Shown in pieces: positions 1-13,341 of a DNA stretch of 64,000 nucleotides. Every line of letters begins with the position of its first letter. The stretch's first letter is position 1. The position numbers and the translations under genes were made by a program. The DNA is from Allodiplogaster sudhausi (Eukaryota > Nematoda > Chromadorea > Rhabditida > Diplogasteridae), in NCBI GenBank assembly GCA_945643635.1, contig CALZFC010000019.1, positions 1,816,501-1,880,500 of the forward strand, read 5' to 3'. A model generated the notes under the pieces. That model was not told the DNA's origin and searched no databases. It saw only the letters and a program-made list of their open reading frames with translations.

Positions 1-161
1 GAAACCCATTCTGGTGGCCTAACGGAAGAATGCCAACCACTCTTTATGACCCAATCAACTGCGCATTACCAAGAGATTCACACACAAGAGTTGCGAGAGG
101 TTGCGGAAGACACAGCTAGGGATGTAAGATGCAGAGGGAGAGAGAGAAAACGAGAGATACC

Positions 162-243
<82 letters not shown>

Positions 244-411
244 TGAAGCAACAGAACCCCGACAACACTCCGCACTGTCAGAGAGCCTTTCTGTGTGTAT
301 GATTTCTAATCAGTGGACGGGCCTCTTAATTGCCGGAGCGTGAAGGGCGTATGTACGACGGATGTTTATGGGGGATGGGCCAAAGGCCAGAATCTTGGAA
401 TGTAGAGAGCC

Positions 412-480
<69 letters not shown>

Positions 481-780
481 GAGGGAAGGAGGGGGGGGGG
501 GGGGAGGGAGAAACAGATCTAGGGAGAAAGATGAAGAGAGGGATAGAGAGAGAGAGAGACGGAGAACAGGAAGAAAGAAACACAGAGACGGCAGAAAAAG
601 GAAGGAAAAGATGAGAGATCTTAGTATAAAATGGAGACAAAGTAACAGAGCAGGATAAATAGCAAAGTTTGATGCATACTCAAATGCGGGGCCAGGAAAA
701 GATACAGCTACGGAAAAGGGGCGCGGCCCCACCTATGCCACACCTCACTTTGCCCTATTGTTTATCACCTCCCTCCCTCC

Positions 781-813
<33 letters not shown>

Positions 814-1389
814 GCTCTTTCCGAATTCGGTCTCTTCCTATTCTCTTCCTCAGTTCTTCGCGATACCCTGTCAGCTGGTTGCAAGCAAATCTTCTTGGTG
901 ACCAATATGTAAATTAAAATTAAAATTAAAACCAAATTTGTTGTCCAAACTGTACATGCCATAAATAAATGTTCTCGACATTTACCTTCAGTTGTACGGT
1001 TCACGATATCCGGTCAACATACTAAAAGGTTTTGCAAAAGAGAGAAAGTATTCTACGACACTCCAACGGACTGAGAACAATTATCACTGAACTAACGAAG
1101 CATGCTTGAACAAGTTTTCAGATCGAAAATGGAGTGAAGAGGAGGAAACAGAGAAACAATAAAAAAGATTCACTTGGGAAGATCGCTTTCACTAGACAAA
1201 TTGGCGCTGTTGCTCACCGCATCAGTTCGATTTGTGGCAGTATATATGAAGGCGCAGATATGAAGTGAAGGCGGGATTAAAACGGCGAGCGATTAAGAAT
1301 GAAGAGATGAGAGAAGAGGGATAAAGGGAGACGGAAAGAGATAACACGCGGACTGAGTCAGCGAGAGATAGAGAGTGAGCGACAGAGAT

Positions 1390-1422
<33 letters not shown>

Positions 1423-2249
1423 ATGAGAGAAATCTGATTCAGCGATCAGGATGATAAGCTCTCATAATCAGATCTGTCTCTGCCATCACTGAATCAGAGA
1501 CTAAGGAATGTGCTAAGTTAGAATCAGAGAAGTGAGAGAGTATGTAAGATGCAGAGGGAGCAGAGAAGATATTTCACAGCTCGGACGATCAGCTGACCGT
1601 GCGCGTCAAGGACGAAGAGCTAAGAGGGCTGTAAATTGACCGAGTGGGAGATCAGGATTGCAGAGAGGAGAGAGACAGAGAAAGAGAAAAATTATATGAG
1701 CAATATTAAGACAAATAATGTAGTTGTTTTCATGTCTTGGAAATGACAGACCTGGCTGACTCAGGTCTTCGTAAGGACAACTGCGGTTTGATTGGTCATA
1801 ATTACTGCTCTAGCTCTTCCTCTCTCTCTCTCTCTCTCTCCCTCTCTCTCTCTCTATTTTCTCCTCTCTCTCTATCTCCTCCTCTCTCTTTATCTGTTCC
1901 TCTCTCTATCTATCTCTTCCTCTCTCTATTTATCTCTTCCTCTCTCTCCCTTCTGTCTTCCTCTCTAGTTCATAAATTACTCGTCCTTTATAGCCACCAG
2001 CTGACTGCAGCCCTTGACTGTCCTAGTAATGGAAAGACAACGAGAAAGACAAAGAAAAGAAAAAAAAAGCAAAATGGAAAAGAGTGAAAGGAATTCTAGT
2101 GGAGAAGCCAAGAGCGTGTTTATGCACAGAAAATGGCATCGGAGTGTGCTTACGCACTTTATGGAATCAGCTGATTCCTTTCTCCCCGACTGTTCAACTT
2201 ATAAAGAGACCGAGAGGGTGAGAGTGTAACAGAGATAGAGAGAGAGGGA

Positions 2250-2285
<36 letters not shown>

Positions 2286-5200
2286 AAAGGAACAGAGAGT
2301 CAAAAGCAGACAGCGAGAGAAAAGGAAACAATTCAAACGGGACCCCCCGAACGAAAGCAGCTGATCATATTGCGAGAGGGAACGGAATTCAGCAGCAACT
2401 GCTGCATTTTTCTATCACTTCAAAGATACTTCTTTATTCTTTGCCTAGCGGAATCAACTCTTTCTGATTGAAATATTCTGAATATAATCATTATTTACCA
2501 GAACGATTTGCCCCGCAGAAGTATGCACTCTCTGTTTTGTACACATTCTACTTCTGAGCCAGGCAGGATAATAAATGCTCGGCCTTTCTCCTCATAACAA
2601 CCAAGGAACTTTGCCAGCTGGCAACCTGAAAACTCGTAATCTTTCCTCTTTCTTCTTAAAACTTACTTAGGCGCCAAACGGTAAACAGCTGTGGGGAAGA
2701 AAATGCAGAGAAGAAATATAACGATAACAACTTCGGGGTTTTTTTTTACATCAATTTCATTTTAATTGCAAGGTATAGAAATGAATGAATCTGGTCGTGG
2801 GAATAATTATAAATCAGTTAATTAGGATGGACATTCTTTCTTTTTTGAATTAGTATGATATGAGATAGCCTGAGGAGAGGAATGCCTCCTTTTCAGGTAG
2901 GACTCCCTAAACGTCAACAACAATAATACTAATTGCAAGAAGCAAGGAAGACCGCAGAGCGATTAGGGAAAGCAAGAATGAACGTTCGGAGAAAGAAAGA
3001 ACATGTTGATTCCTAAGCAGTGCCAGCACCAGCAGAGGCACCAGCTGAAGCTGATCCATCACTTTCAAGCCTTCTTCCATTGATGACCTGACAAAAAGAC
3101 ACTTGGGGGAGCAAGGGGAGCGAGAGAGCATGAGAGAGAAAGAGGCAGCAGTGAACAGAGATGAAAGGTTAAGGAAAACATCTCTAAGTGGTCCTTCAGG
3201 AATAATTGGCAGAGGGACAGAGAGGGAGAAAGAGAGAGCGAAAGGGGATAGGACAAAAGGAGAGAGAGAGAGAGCGAGAGAGAGAGAGTGATATAGAGTG
3301 AAAGAGAAAAAGAGAGAGAAAAAGGAGATAGAAATTGCAGGAATTCTTTAGCGGAATGCCTTTAAAGATGTATTAGAACGGAGATCATGATTGAGGCAAA
3401 AAGAAGAAGAGGCGATATTCCCCGCCATAAAGAATATTGACAAGTAACGGCGACAAGAACAAAAATATGCATTCCGAAACAATGATATTTATGGCGCTGA
3501 ATATGGGACAGGCTTATGGAACAGAACTGAGCTGGGAAATGTAGTAAATAAAGATTGCGCAGACTGACCGGGATGCAGAAACTAATGAAGCAAACTAATG
3601 ATTTTTTCGCAGTGAACCTGCTAATGTTTAGTAATAATTTGGGTGTGAGTCTCTGCTTTCAAAATAAATATTATAACTTGAGGGAGAGAGCGTCTTTGCT
3701 TTTAGATTTGAGAAGGAGTGGACTTATTTCTATGCTATACTAATTATTATACTATTTAATAACAACAAAAAAATTTCAATAATCTATAAAACGATTGCTT
3801 AGAAGAGTTCTGCAAGAACTTAAAATAGCAAAATTCCCAATGTACATAATTACTGATCTGTAGACTCTATATGGAAAAAAAGGACAAACGGCAATATTGC
3901 AGAGGAACGAGCGAGATAGAGAGAGAGAGAGAGGCAACGGATAGAGAAAGGGAGAAAAAGAAAGAGAGACAGAGAGAAAAGAAAAGAGAGACAGAGAAAA
4001 AAAGAGAGACAGAGAGAAAAGAAAAGTGAGACAGAGCGGCAAAGCCAACTCTGGAGAAGCCCCGCTCGCTATCTTAGATTGATGATGTAAGTGTGTAAAA
4101 AGTGTCAGGAGAAAAGATCAAGAGGAACAAACGACAAAAAGGAATGGCTGAGTACTCTCTACGTGTAGGGAGTTCATTCTGGCTTGGAGTGCCGCGGAGA
4201 ATCCTTTCTTTTTTCATAGTTAGTATCAGTTGATAAGTATGCAAATACGTCTTCCCTCAAAAACACTTAAGGGTGTGAATGACAAAATACACGTGTTTAC
4301 AATTCCCAAGCACGGTTGTATTTTTGGAACAACGAAAATAGCTGGAGAAAGTGAAGTACAGACGGAACAGTTGGAGGAACAAAGAAAGAAGAAGATGAAA
4401 AGAGCTTGGAAATATGAAGAGTAGCAACTTCCTGAAACACTTAAAAAACCAAGCCAAGGTCAGCCCAGTAGAGTGAGCGAAAACTGGTCACTTCCTTGAG
4501 AACATTTTATATGCGTAAGGCCCGGGAACTAAGGAAGATGGTTTGATGCAACACTTCAGTTGAAAAGCCTAATGAGCTACAATTGACGTCACCTATTTTG
4601 CTAATTACTTTTGCTTTATTATAAGTTAAAAATAAGAAGAGAAAAACCGCAATAAATGCAGCAATGACTCACAACAGGCTAATGCCAACAGGATGCAGCT
4701 TTTACAGAAAAGACATGAAATATAAGAGCAAAAAGACATGTAGCAAGACAGGAATAGGACAAGAGGAAAAGTGTGCAGGGGATAGCAAGAAGGGCAGAGA
4801 ACAGGCGGCTGCCTGGCCCCGGCCATCCCGACCCCTCAGACAAAAAAGAAGGGGGAGAGAAAAAAGACAAGAGAAGATTTATATCTCTTTGCTCGTTTCA
4901 CATTTTTAAGTCAGCCAAGCGAGCAAGAACTTCAGCCGGCCTCATAACTCAATCACTATTTACGACAGATAGAGATAACATATATTTTAAACCTTAGAAT
5001 AGCAGAGCTTATGGTTAGGAGACGCTACAAGCTTACAATTATATTTTACATTTAGAAAAATATCTCACAATTATATATTTCTATTGTCCCTCCCTTCTTA
5101 AACTCACCCCAGTTCCCCAAGCATGATGAGATCAGTAGATTCTTCCAGAGTCCCCTTCCCAGTATTTCGTGCATCTGCTTGGTCATGAAATGTTGCGAAG

Positions 5201-5881
5201 GATTCTTTGACATTTCATGACGTCCCTTCTCAAAGAATAGTGTTGGTGACAGTGGAAGAGAGATCAAGGAAAAGGAAGAGAAGAGGAAGAGAAAGATAGG
5301 AATGGACTTGTGCTTGAACTCCGCTCATTTACGATCGCGTTTCGGAGTCCGTGTTGGAGTCGGCTAAAGCAGCGAATAAAGAGAGAGAAAAAGGAAGAAG
5401 GAAAGAGAGAAAGGGAGAGAGAGAGAGAGTAGGAAAGAGAATTAGGAATGTTACCAGGAAAAAACCGATTAATAAAGACAGAAGAAATAAAAAATAGTGA
5501 GGGAAGAAAGAAAAGAACAATGAGGATGATATTCTCAATTACTACTGAAATCTTTTTTTATTCGTCATGGTGACTCGTGCGACCGTTCCTTAAATCATTT
5601 CTGCAATCTCCCTCTCCCAATCACTGTGCTTCCAATTTCTCTATCCTCTCCTCTCCTCTGCTTTCTAGAGTCAACAGCATTCGCGACTAGCCGGTGCCTC
5701 TGCGCACGGTGGAGCAGAGGGGAACGGCGAAAAGCCTCTAGAACGGGGGAAGCAGGGGAATGAGGAGAGAGCGTGCGAGTTCGAGAGACACAGACGAAGA
5801 GAACGTGAGATTCCCGGAAGAGAAGAGGTAACATGGTCATGTGATGTCTCGCAGAGAAGATGAGAGGTGGGAAGGGGAAAG

Positions 5882-5930
<49 letters not shown>

Positions 5931-6824
5931 AGTCTGAGACATACAGAAAAAAGCACCGGAGAAGCTTCCCCTCTTTTTCGCCCTTTTCTGCTCATTTTTA
6001 TTGACTGCGGAAGAAATCAGTAAGCGCACGGCCTGCAGAATCGACAGTGCAAACAGAAGTTGTTGTAGAGAAGGAGGGAACTGGTCGGCAATGGAGGAGA
6101 AGGAGAGGTTGGCTTAGGTAAAGAGCAAGATGGAATAAGGTTAGATGTCAAAGGGAGCAATGGCCCTGTGTCTGACTGTCGCGTCTTTCATGTAATTGAA
6201 TTCTCTTCATCTCGTACTTCACAAGGAGGTTCCCCAAACTGATTTTTAGTGTGGCTAAACCAAGGAATGATAACAAGCATTACCTTGCCGAAAGTCAGAC
6301 CAATTGGGTATTACGTTCAACCGCATCGTTGATGGCATATTCATAGAATCTCATCAAAGAAACTGTGATGTAAAAGGCAAGCTGCACTTCTTTGAAAAAG
6401 AAACTCCCATTACCTGTCTTGGCAGAGTGAACAAACAGAAGAGGTTAAGAAGAAGGAAATAGTTTGACTGAGAATCTGAATGCAATTTAAAGAGCACATG
6501 GCTCCGAAAGAAAGAGAGAATAAAGAGGAAAAGGTAAAGATAAAGACGATAGGAGGGATGGCTGCAACTCAAGTGGCTGACAAAAAAAAACAATTGCTGC
6601 GTGTGTCAACACAAATTTGGCTGTTCAGACGGCTCTAATTCTCAGTTTCTCTCACACAAACTCAGCCTCTCTCACTATCTCTAGCTATCTTTCTCTCTCT
6701 CACCTTCTGTCTCTTTTCCCTAAACCAATCCCTCAACCGTAGGTACTTGTGCTGCGTTCTCGTATCTCATTGGCGCGTGCGCTGCCAGTCACACATTATT
6801 TGGCTGCTATGGGTGGCATTTAGT

Positions 6825-6868
<44 letters not shown>

Positions 6869-7042
6869 CTATCTCACCCCCCCCCACGTCCTTTAATGTA
6901 ACCGTTTATATATCATCGCTCGCCAGTCCCACGAAATGAAACATAAAATACGGTAAGATACGGTAAGACAAATATATACGATGTGTTCGGTGAGGTAAGA
7001 TGAGAACGTAAATAAAATCGTTCATCAGTAGCTCTAATTCAC

Positions 7043-7083
<41 letters not shown>

Positions 7084-7128
7084 CATTTATAAAATAATAG
7101 TGGCCATTAGTTACTACAGTATGCCCAC
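1..7128. other. GA/CT-rich DNA, no exon recognised
   Basis: Low-complexity purine tracts on the + strand at about 163-243, 411-477, 1380-1422, 2235-2282, 3262-3292, 3918-4030 and 5885-5925, and pyrimidine tracts at 776-815, 1818-1950 and 6823-6868. A guanine run is at 477-509, a cytosine run near 6878, and a (TA)n run at 7046-7082. The sequence between tracts shows no protein family I recognise on either strand. The missing 3' exons of the minus-strand IGFBP-domain gene could be here. Confidence 0.7.
7046..7082. repeat. (TA)n microsatellite
   Basis: An uninterrupted TA dinucleotide run of about 36 bp, about 50 bp downstream (gene sense) of the third IGFBP-domain exon. It is the only long TA run in a window dominated by GA/CT. 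Confidence 0.9.
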
Positions 7129-7920
7129 CTGGTCGAGTGCAGATAGCAGCGGTCTCGTTATGCTGCGTGCACTGCAGGGGATCCTCGCACACGCCCGTCT
7201 CTCCGCACGCCTCGCCGAGGTGGCGGACGCAGACCTGGAAGTCAATTAGACAAAAAAATAATAATAAATAATAAATATTGTTCTAAGGAAAGGCATGATC
7301 TTTAACTTCATTTCGATGAAAACTGCTCATGGTTTGTTTGGCTGTTGATGTCTTGAAACGTCGCGAGGTTCTACTTAACTCCCTGTTCCCCTTCACGCCA
7401 CCATTAACTTCTTTCTTTCTCCTTCACTTAACCTACCGCATCTTCTCTCTCCTCTTACCACTTTAGTGCTTGTGGTTGTTGCCTTGGCCTTGACTGGTCT
7501 GAATCATCAATGAGATCATGTCCTCGCCTCATCCATCAGCCATCCTCATTTCATTCTCCTTTCATCTGCACCGTCCATCCCCATTTGGTTTGGCCCCTTC
7601 CATTCAAATTCAAACCAAGCTTGATCTTTCTTCCTTCTCTACACATCCTATCATTCTTCACTGATTATCACCACAATCCCTCCCCTATTTACTTTCCCTG
7701 ACATTGTTCCTGTACAGATCCAGTAACCCTGCCTTCTAATCCGATTTCGTTTTTCCTGGCTGCAATTTGCAGGGAACGAAAATGAACGATGAAGCCAAGT
7801 TCTTCCTGCCTGGCCCGCTCACGCACCTCCATCTCCAGCACACGCATGTTTGCACTTATATCTAGCTAGAGTGAAGGAGAGGAAAGAAGAGAAGAGGAGA
7901 GGAGAGAGAGAGAAAAGAGA

Positions 7921-7968
<48 letters not shown>

Positions 7969-8000
7969 AAGAGAGAGTGAGAGAGAGAGAAAGAGAGAGC

Positions 8001-8034
<34 letters not shown>

Positions 8035-8271
8035 AGAAAATGAACATAGAGAAAGTGTAGAGAAAGGAGAGGGAAGGAAGAGTCAAACAGAAGTGATCAG
8101 GCACTATGAGAGGAGAAGTACAATAGTTTAAGCCTATCTATCGTGCAACGCAAAGAAGGAGAAGCAAGAACGGGATAAGATAACCAGAAGGAGAGAGCAG
8201 TAAGAACATCGAGTAGGAGAAAAAGATTAAGTGGAAGAGGAAGCAGAGAAAGAGAGTGTGGGTTAGAGAGA

Positions 8272-8303
<32 letters not shown>

Positions 8304-10142
8304 AGAGAAGAGGAAGAAGATGATCCCCGTGGTTGAAATCTTCCTCCCTGTTGCGCAGTCCGCTGCAATGCAGTCCATCAGTGTTGCGGCTTGTACTCTA
8401 TATTCCTTTCCTCTATTCCCTCTTTCTCACACTCTCTCTTTCATTCCCACTTCTTCTCTATCCCCTCTCAGCCATCTCCTCAGAGTGGTAGAAAAGGAAG
8501 CGGGCACGGGACGGGTCGCGCCGTGTCAAATTTCACGTCTTTTCGCGCGCTCTCCGGTATAGCTAGCAGCATGTAGACGTGCTGGCGTCACCGTCAAAAG
8601 AGGGAGCAGAAATAAAGAGAGAGATAGAGAGAGAGACAGTGAGATAGAGATAGATAGAGAAAGAGAGAAATGTGTAAAGTGAGAAATGGTATACCAAGTG
8701 TTCGGGAGAAAAAAAATTGAAACGAAGAATAGTGAAAAGACCTGCGAGCTCGCATTCATCGAGTGTTCAGAACGCTAGAGAACGCGCGTGGATACTATCC
8801 GTAAATCGTGGAAAGACACCAAAAACCGCATAATCCTTCGCGCAAAAATGGACTGCGCAGCCGGATCCCAGAGATTAAAAGGAATAAAACCTTCGAAAGT
8901 CGTAGGAACTACTCTAAATCCTGGTTTTCATCACAAGGAGAGTAGAAATTCATTCTACAACACACTTGGGAGATGGCGTCAATGACCACTTTGCTGAATC
9001 CAGTTGTAGCCGTATTTCTTTAAAAAAAATATGGAAAATGTTTGAGCACTGTGGTGAGAAGAATACCAAAAATCATTTGGAGTGTGCTAAAAAAAACCTG
9101 TTGTGCTCATCTAATAATCATTGAGAAAGGGTTAGGACAATAAAGGTCGGGTTGTTTGGGCACAGTAAGAAAGAAGGCGCGGATATCAAAGAAAGAAAGT
9201 GCCGGCCTTCGCAAATAAGGCTTCTCATGTGTCAATCACAAGGCTTCTTTGTTGCTGGAAGGACAGTCTTGCGGATCCAAAATCCAAGGAAAGCAGCAGA
9301 TCAAGGACTATCGGATTGGTCCCGGGGAGAGAGGAACATAATAAAGAGGCTATCGTTCTTCCCAGCTTCGAAAAAAAGTGATTGTCCACAAAACCTCAGG
9401 GTGATCAAAGATGAAGTAGCTCTAGCTCTTCATGACTCACAATGGGCGACCAATCCCACTACTCATCAGAGCACAACTTACAACAGACTTTCTCAGATCA
9501 ACAAAGCATTTCATTGGAAGGTTTGTGCTGAAGCCAGTCATGTAAGAGTACGGTAAAAGTGAAAGAAAGGAGCGAGAGAACGGCTAAATGAAAGAAGAGA
9601 GCAGAGCGGGATTGAAGATGCCGAATGTAAACAGGGGTAGTATACTTGTAGTTAATGAGACATTCAGTTTCGTCATAAGACTAATGTTCCCAAGACAAGC
9701 GGAGTGATTGGAAACAGCCTGCATGGATGCCATAAAAAAATTACTTAAAAGCAACCATACGAAAACCAAGTTTAACAGTTCGTCACATAAATTTAACTTG
9801 CAATATACTTAATAAAGTTGTAAATATAAAAAAATAGGCTACAAAGAAAGGCAATATCCTACCGGGCAGCATCCGCATTCGTCAAGAACTGTCTTCTTGC
9901 AGTCGAGTTCATCGGCAGCGCAGTCCACGGGGCACTCTGAAAAGAATAATTAGCACATCAAGGGGTTCACTTAATTGACAACTGTGTTTTTAAAGAAGTA
10001 GGAAAAGAAATGCTAAACTGAAGCTGGACAAACCGAGAGGGCAGCGTTCCGAAGCAGAAGAAGCGTCATCGGCACATCTGGCAATGTCGATGAAGAAAGC
10101 GAGCAGAAGGAGCGAAGGCAGAAGCAGAAGGAGTCTCAGCAT
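7129..10142 (-). CDS. Secreted IGFBP N-terminal-domain protein, 5' part, 3 exons found
   Basis: Three minus-strand exons join in phase: 10142-10034, 9936-9863, 7234-7129, giving 96 codons, with a GT donor after 7129 so the coding region continues. Exon 1 encodes a signal peptide, MLRLLLLLPSLLLLAFFIDI, followed by ADDASSASERC. Exons 2-3 encode the cysteine-rich fold of the insulin-like growth factor binding protein N-terminal domain: CPVDCAADELDCKK, VLDECGCCPVC (the family's CGCCxxC core), LGEACGETGVCEDPLQC and AAICTRP. Similar domains occur in IGFBPs, CCN proteins, CRIM1, ESM1 and single-domain invertebrate IGFBP-like proteins; which of these it is cannot be told from this piece. The intron between exons 2 and 3 is about 2.6 kb and full of GA tracts. 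I could not find the next exon between 1 and 7128; it may lie beyond the window. Confidence 0.75.
7235..9862 (-). other. Large intron of the IGFBP-domain gene
   Basis: Intron of 2628 bp between exons 2 and 3, GT at 9862 and AG at 7235. It holds purine tracts at 7892-8039, 8268-8304 and 8610-8670, plus a stretch at 8780-9560 that is free of microsatellites and carries an antisense open frame (9152-9556). Confidence 0.65.
9152..9556 (+). other. Unassigned 134-codon open frame in an intron
   Basis: The longest open frame in this microsatellite-free part of the IGFBP-gene intron, on the opposite strand. Its composition is mixed and it is not a translated repeat, but it shows no domain I recognise. 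It could be a decayed mobile-element remnant or chance. Confidence 0.12.
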
Positions 10143-11452
10143 CGTAGGAGTGCTCTTCTTCTTCCAGCTCTCAGTTCTGCTCGGTCAGGGGAGGCGAGGC
10201 CGACGTGGCAAGCCTCCCGCCGGCCACAGCAAGCAGGAACTCCACGGCGGCGCGAGGGAATCGCGCGGGAAAACACGAAAGAGGACGACGGCAGCACCTC
10301 CAAGCACGGTCAACTTAGGCATCACTCTTTTCCATAACACATCCGGTCAAAATATATGATGTGTATAAGAAGATTGTCAATCTGGACTTAAGAAGAATGC
10401 ACGAATATCACAAAGGCCACAACAAGCATTAGAAGAAAAAGGAACGCGGAAAGAGGAACAAGTGAAATAACAGAAACAATCAAATTCGCCGGGCTTCAGA
10501 GCGCGCGAAATGCCGAAAATTTTTTGGGCAAGAGTCCAGCGCTCGATAATATAGCAAATGACTGTCACATGCCCGTAAGAACCCTAGTTGACCCCGTTGA
10601 ACTCGTCTACCGTGTATTTTGCTTTTATTAATTTTACAATAATTTTTTTTATTTCCAACCGTATAGTGCTGTTGCAAGGGGTATTTTTGACAAGACGAGA
10701 TTTAACAAACGGAGGGAGGGCGAAGAAGAGGGAATGAGAGGGCTATTGTCGGCAGTGGCAGGCCGCAGAGAACAGCTAGGCTCCTCCCACTTCTAGCCAC
10801 CGTCTTGTCGTCTCGCCACCTCCATAGCAGCCACGCACACCTCTGGCTTACTCTGTCCGTCCTTTTCTCTGTCATGATCTGTATTTTCATCTCTTTCTCT
10901 CTCTCTATCCCTAACTCAAATCTTTCTGCTCTCTCTCTCTCTCACTCTAGCCAGCTCTCTAACTTTCTAACCATCTCTCTCTCTCACTCTGTCTCTCTCT
11001 CTATCTCTCACTCTATCTCTCTCTGTGCCATCCCTTGCTTTTACAGAATCAGCTGTGCGGATAAAAGAATGTGGATATGATGCGTTCTGTTTGCCGGTGT
11101 TATGAAAAGATTTTCCATGAGGAAATATTTAAACTAAACCTGTCCCTTTTTGTGAGAGGAACGCTTGAGTCTACCATGAGCATGATGCGTGAGCAATGGT
11201 GCAGGCATAAGAGGATATGAAAGGGTATCAGGGCGTGGTTTAACCCCTCAAGAGGCTTCATTACTGCATTAGTCATTCGCGCCCTCCCCTCATTAGCCGA
11301 GACCGGGAAAAGATAGTGTTTGCCGTTGATGAAATTCAACTCCTACGGGGAGCGCTACTACGAAAGGGAATAAGGTGGAGGAAGGCCGTGGAGGGACGGA
11401 AGGATGGGAGAAGACACCATACTATCCGGCACTCATTTAGAGTTCAGTTAGA

Positions 11453-11504
<52 letters not shown>

Positions 11505-11820
11505 GAGAGAGGAAGAGTGGGAGAGTATACACAATTCAAGGGATCTCAAAGTTTCGATTAAAATGGAATTAAAGAAATGTGTCACTGAAATAGCTAATGA
11601 TTTTTAGATATGGAAAACGAGTGTGAAGAAATGAGGCTCATAGGTAAGAGAAGGAGAGGGAGGAGATCGTTCAAGAGTTAAAGAAGAGCATACGGAAAGG
11701 AGGGACAGTGAATTCGCAACGGTGCGATAGAACATCTCCGTGGTCTTCCTGTGTCTTCAGTTGACACACGCCATTTCTACTTCTCTTCTCCTTCGCACGG
11801 CTTTTCCTCTCCTCGTCATT

Positions 11821-11855
<35 letters not shown>

Positions 11856-12021
11856 ACTCTCCCTCTCACTCTTCCTTCCTGTCACCCCACTCCTTCATCC
11901 TCCTCGTTCCGTTGCTTATCCCGTGGTAAGCAAACGTTGCAATGCCGCACTGTACGCGTAACAGTGCAGTAAACACACATACAGGTAAGGTCTATGACAA
12001 CCGAGATAGAAGGCAGCGGAA

Positions 12022-12059
<38 letters not shown>

Positions 12060-12073
12060 CAGATAGAGAGAGG

Positions 12074-12105
<32 letters not shown>

Positions 12106-12528
12106 GGGATAAGGAGAGCGAAACAGAAACAAAGCACCACGGCCCAGGGTGGGGAGTTGATCGTGGCGATCCGCAATCGAGAAGGTTATCAATCAACGCT
12201 TTCCCGAAATTGCCTCTTCTGTGATACCGTAATCGAAAGAAATCCTACCAGTTTAAAAGCCATATTATCCCTGAAAATCACCCATCTTGAAAATCATAAA
12301 AAAGGGCTCGTTTTAAGCTTCTGTGATTATAAATATCCTCATTAATTCAAATAATGTAAGCCGTTCCGAGTTTAAAATTAACACATCAAACAACTAACGC
12401 AATAAAATGAATTTTCATTTAGTTTAAGATATTTTGCAAAGAGCGTGCAGACAAGTTCTCGTGTCAAACTGTAGCGAAAGCCTGTTGAGGAGCTTCCATC
12501 ATTCACTTGCTACTGTAAAAGAACAGAG

Positions 12529-12577
<49 letters not shown>

Positions 12578-13017
12578 AGAAAGTTTAGAGAGCACAGAAT
12601 CAAATGAGATGGAGAGATAAAGAGAGAGTGGAGTTCGTTTGTCCACACTCGAAGCTAGGAGGTCAAAACAATAGGAGGATGTGAACGGTCCGGGATGGGG
12701 TGGAGATGTGAAAAGGGCTGGCACCGACACACGAGACAGCGGCGAGAGAAGTCATGCGGGAGGAGAGAGCAGACAGTGAGAGAAAAGAGAAAGGGAACAT
12801 GACGAAAGAGGCAGCAACAGAAAGAAACAGAATCTTTGAGCCCTTCATCCCTCAACATCCCTTTTCGCAAGCTCTCGAGGAGCATCGTCTAGCCTCAGCT
12901 GATTTTTGGAAAACACGAAGGAAGAAGGGTTAGAAGGACTGATAGAAATAGAGAGAGACAGAGAGAGATAGACACACAGAGAGAGAAAGAGAGAGCAGAG
13001 AGCAGAGAGAGACAGAG

Positions 13018-13062
<45 letters not shown>

Positions 13063-13306
13063 AAAGCAAAGGGGCAAAGTCTAAGAGAGATCTGGTGAGA
13101 TCACCCTAACAAGGAAGCTCTTCTGGAAACAGATGACCGAGATCGAAAAAAGAAGAATGGAAAAAAGGAAAGGATGGGAAATACATACCCTGATAAACAT
13201 AAATATAGGAAGAATTGTGTAAAACGTAATTGTGAGAATAGAAGTTTTGGTAATATGGAAAAAGGAATATGAAAGAAGGAGGAGAGATGTATAGGAAGAG
13301 CGAGAG

Positions 13307-13341
<35 letters not shown>

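Noticed and set aside
310..732. Long Ser/Leu-rich open frame on the minus strand over a GA tract
   Set aside because: It is a translated dinucleotide repeat; the same kind of frame appears at every GA/CT tract in all compatible phases.
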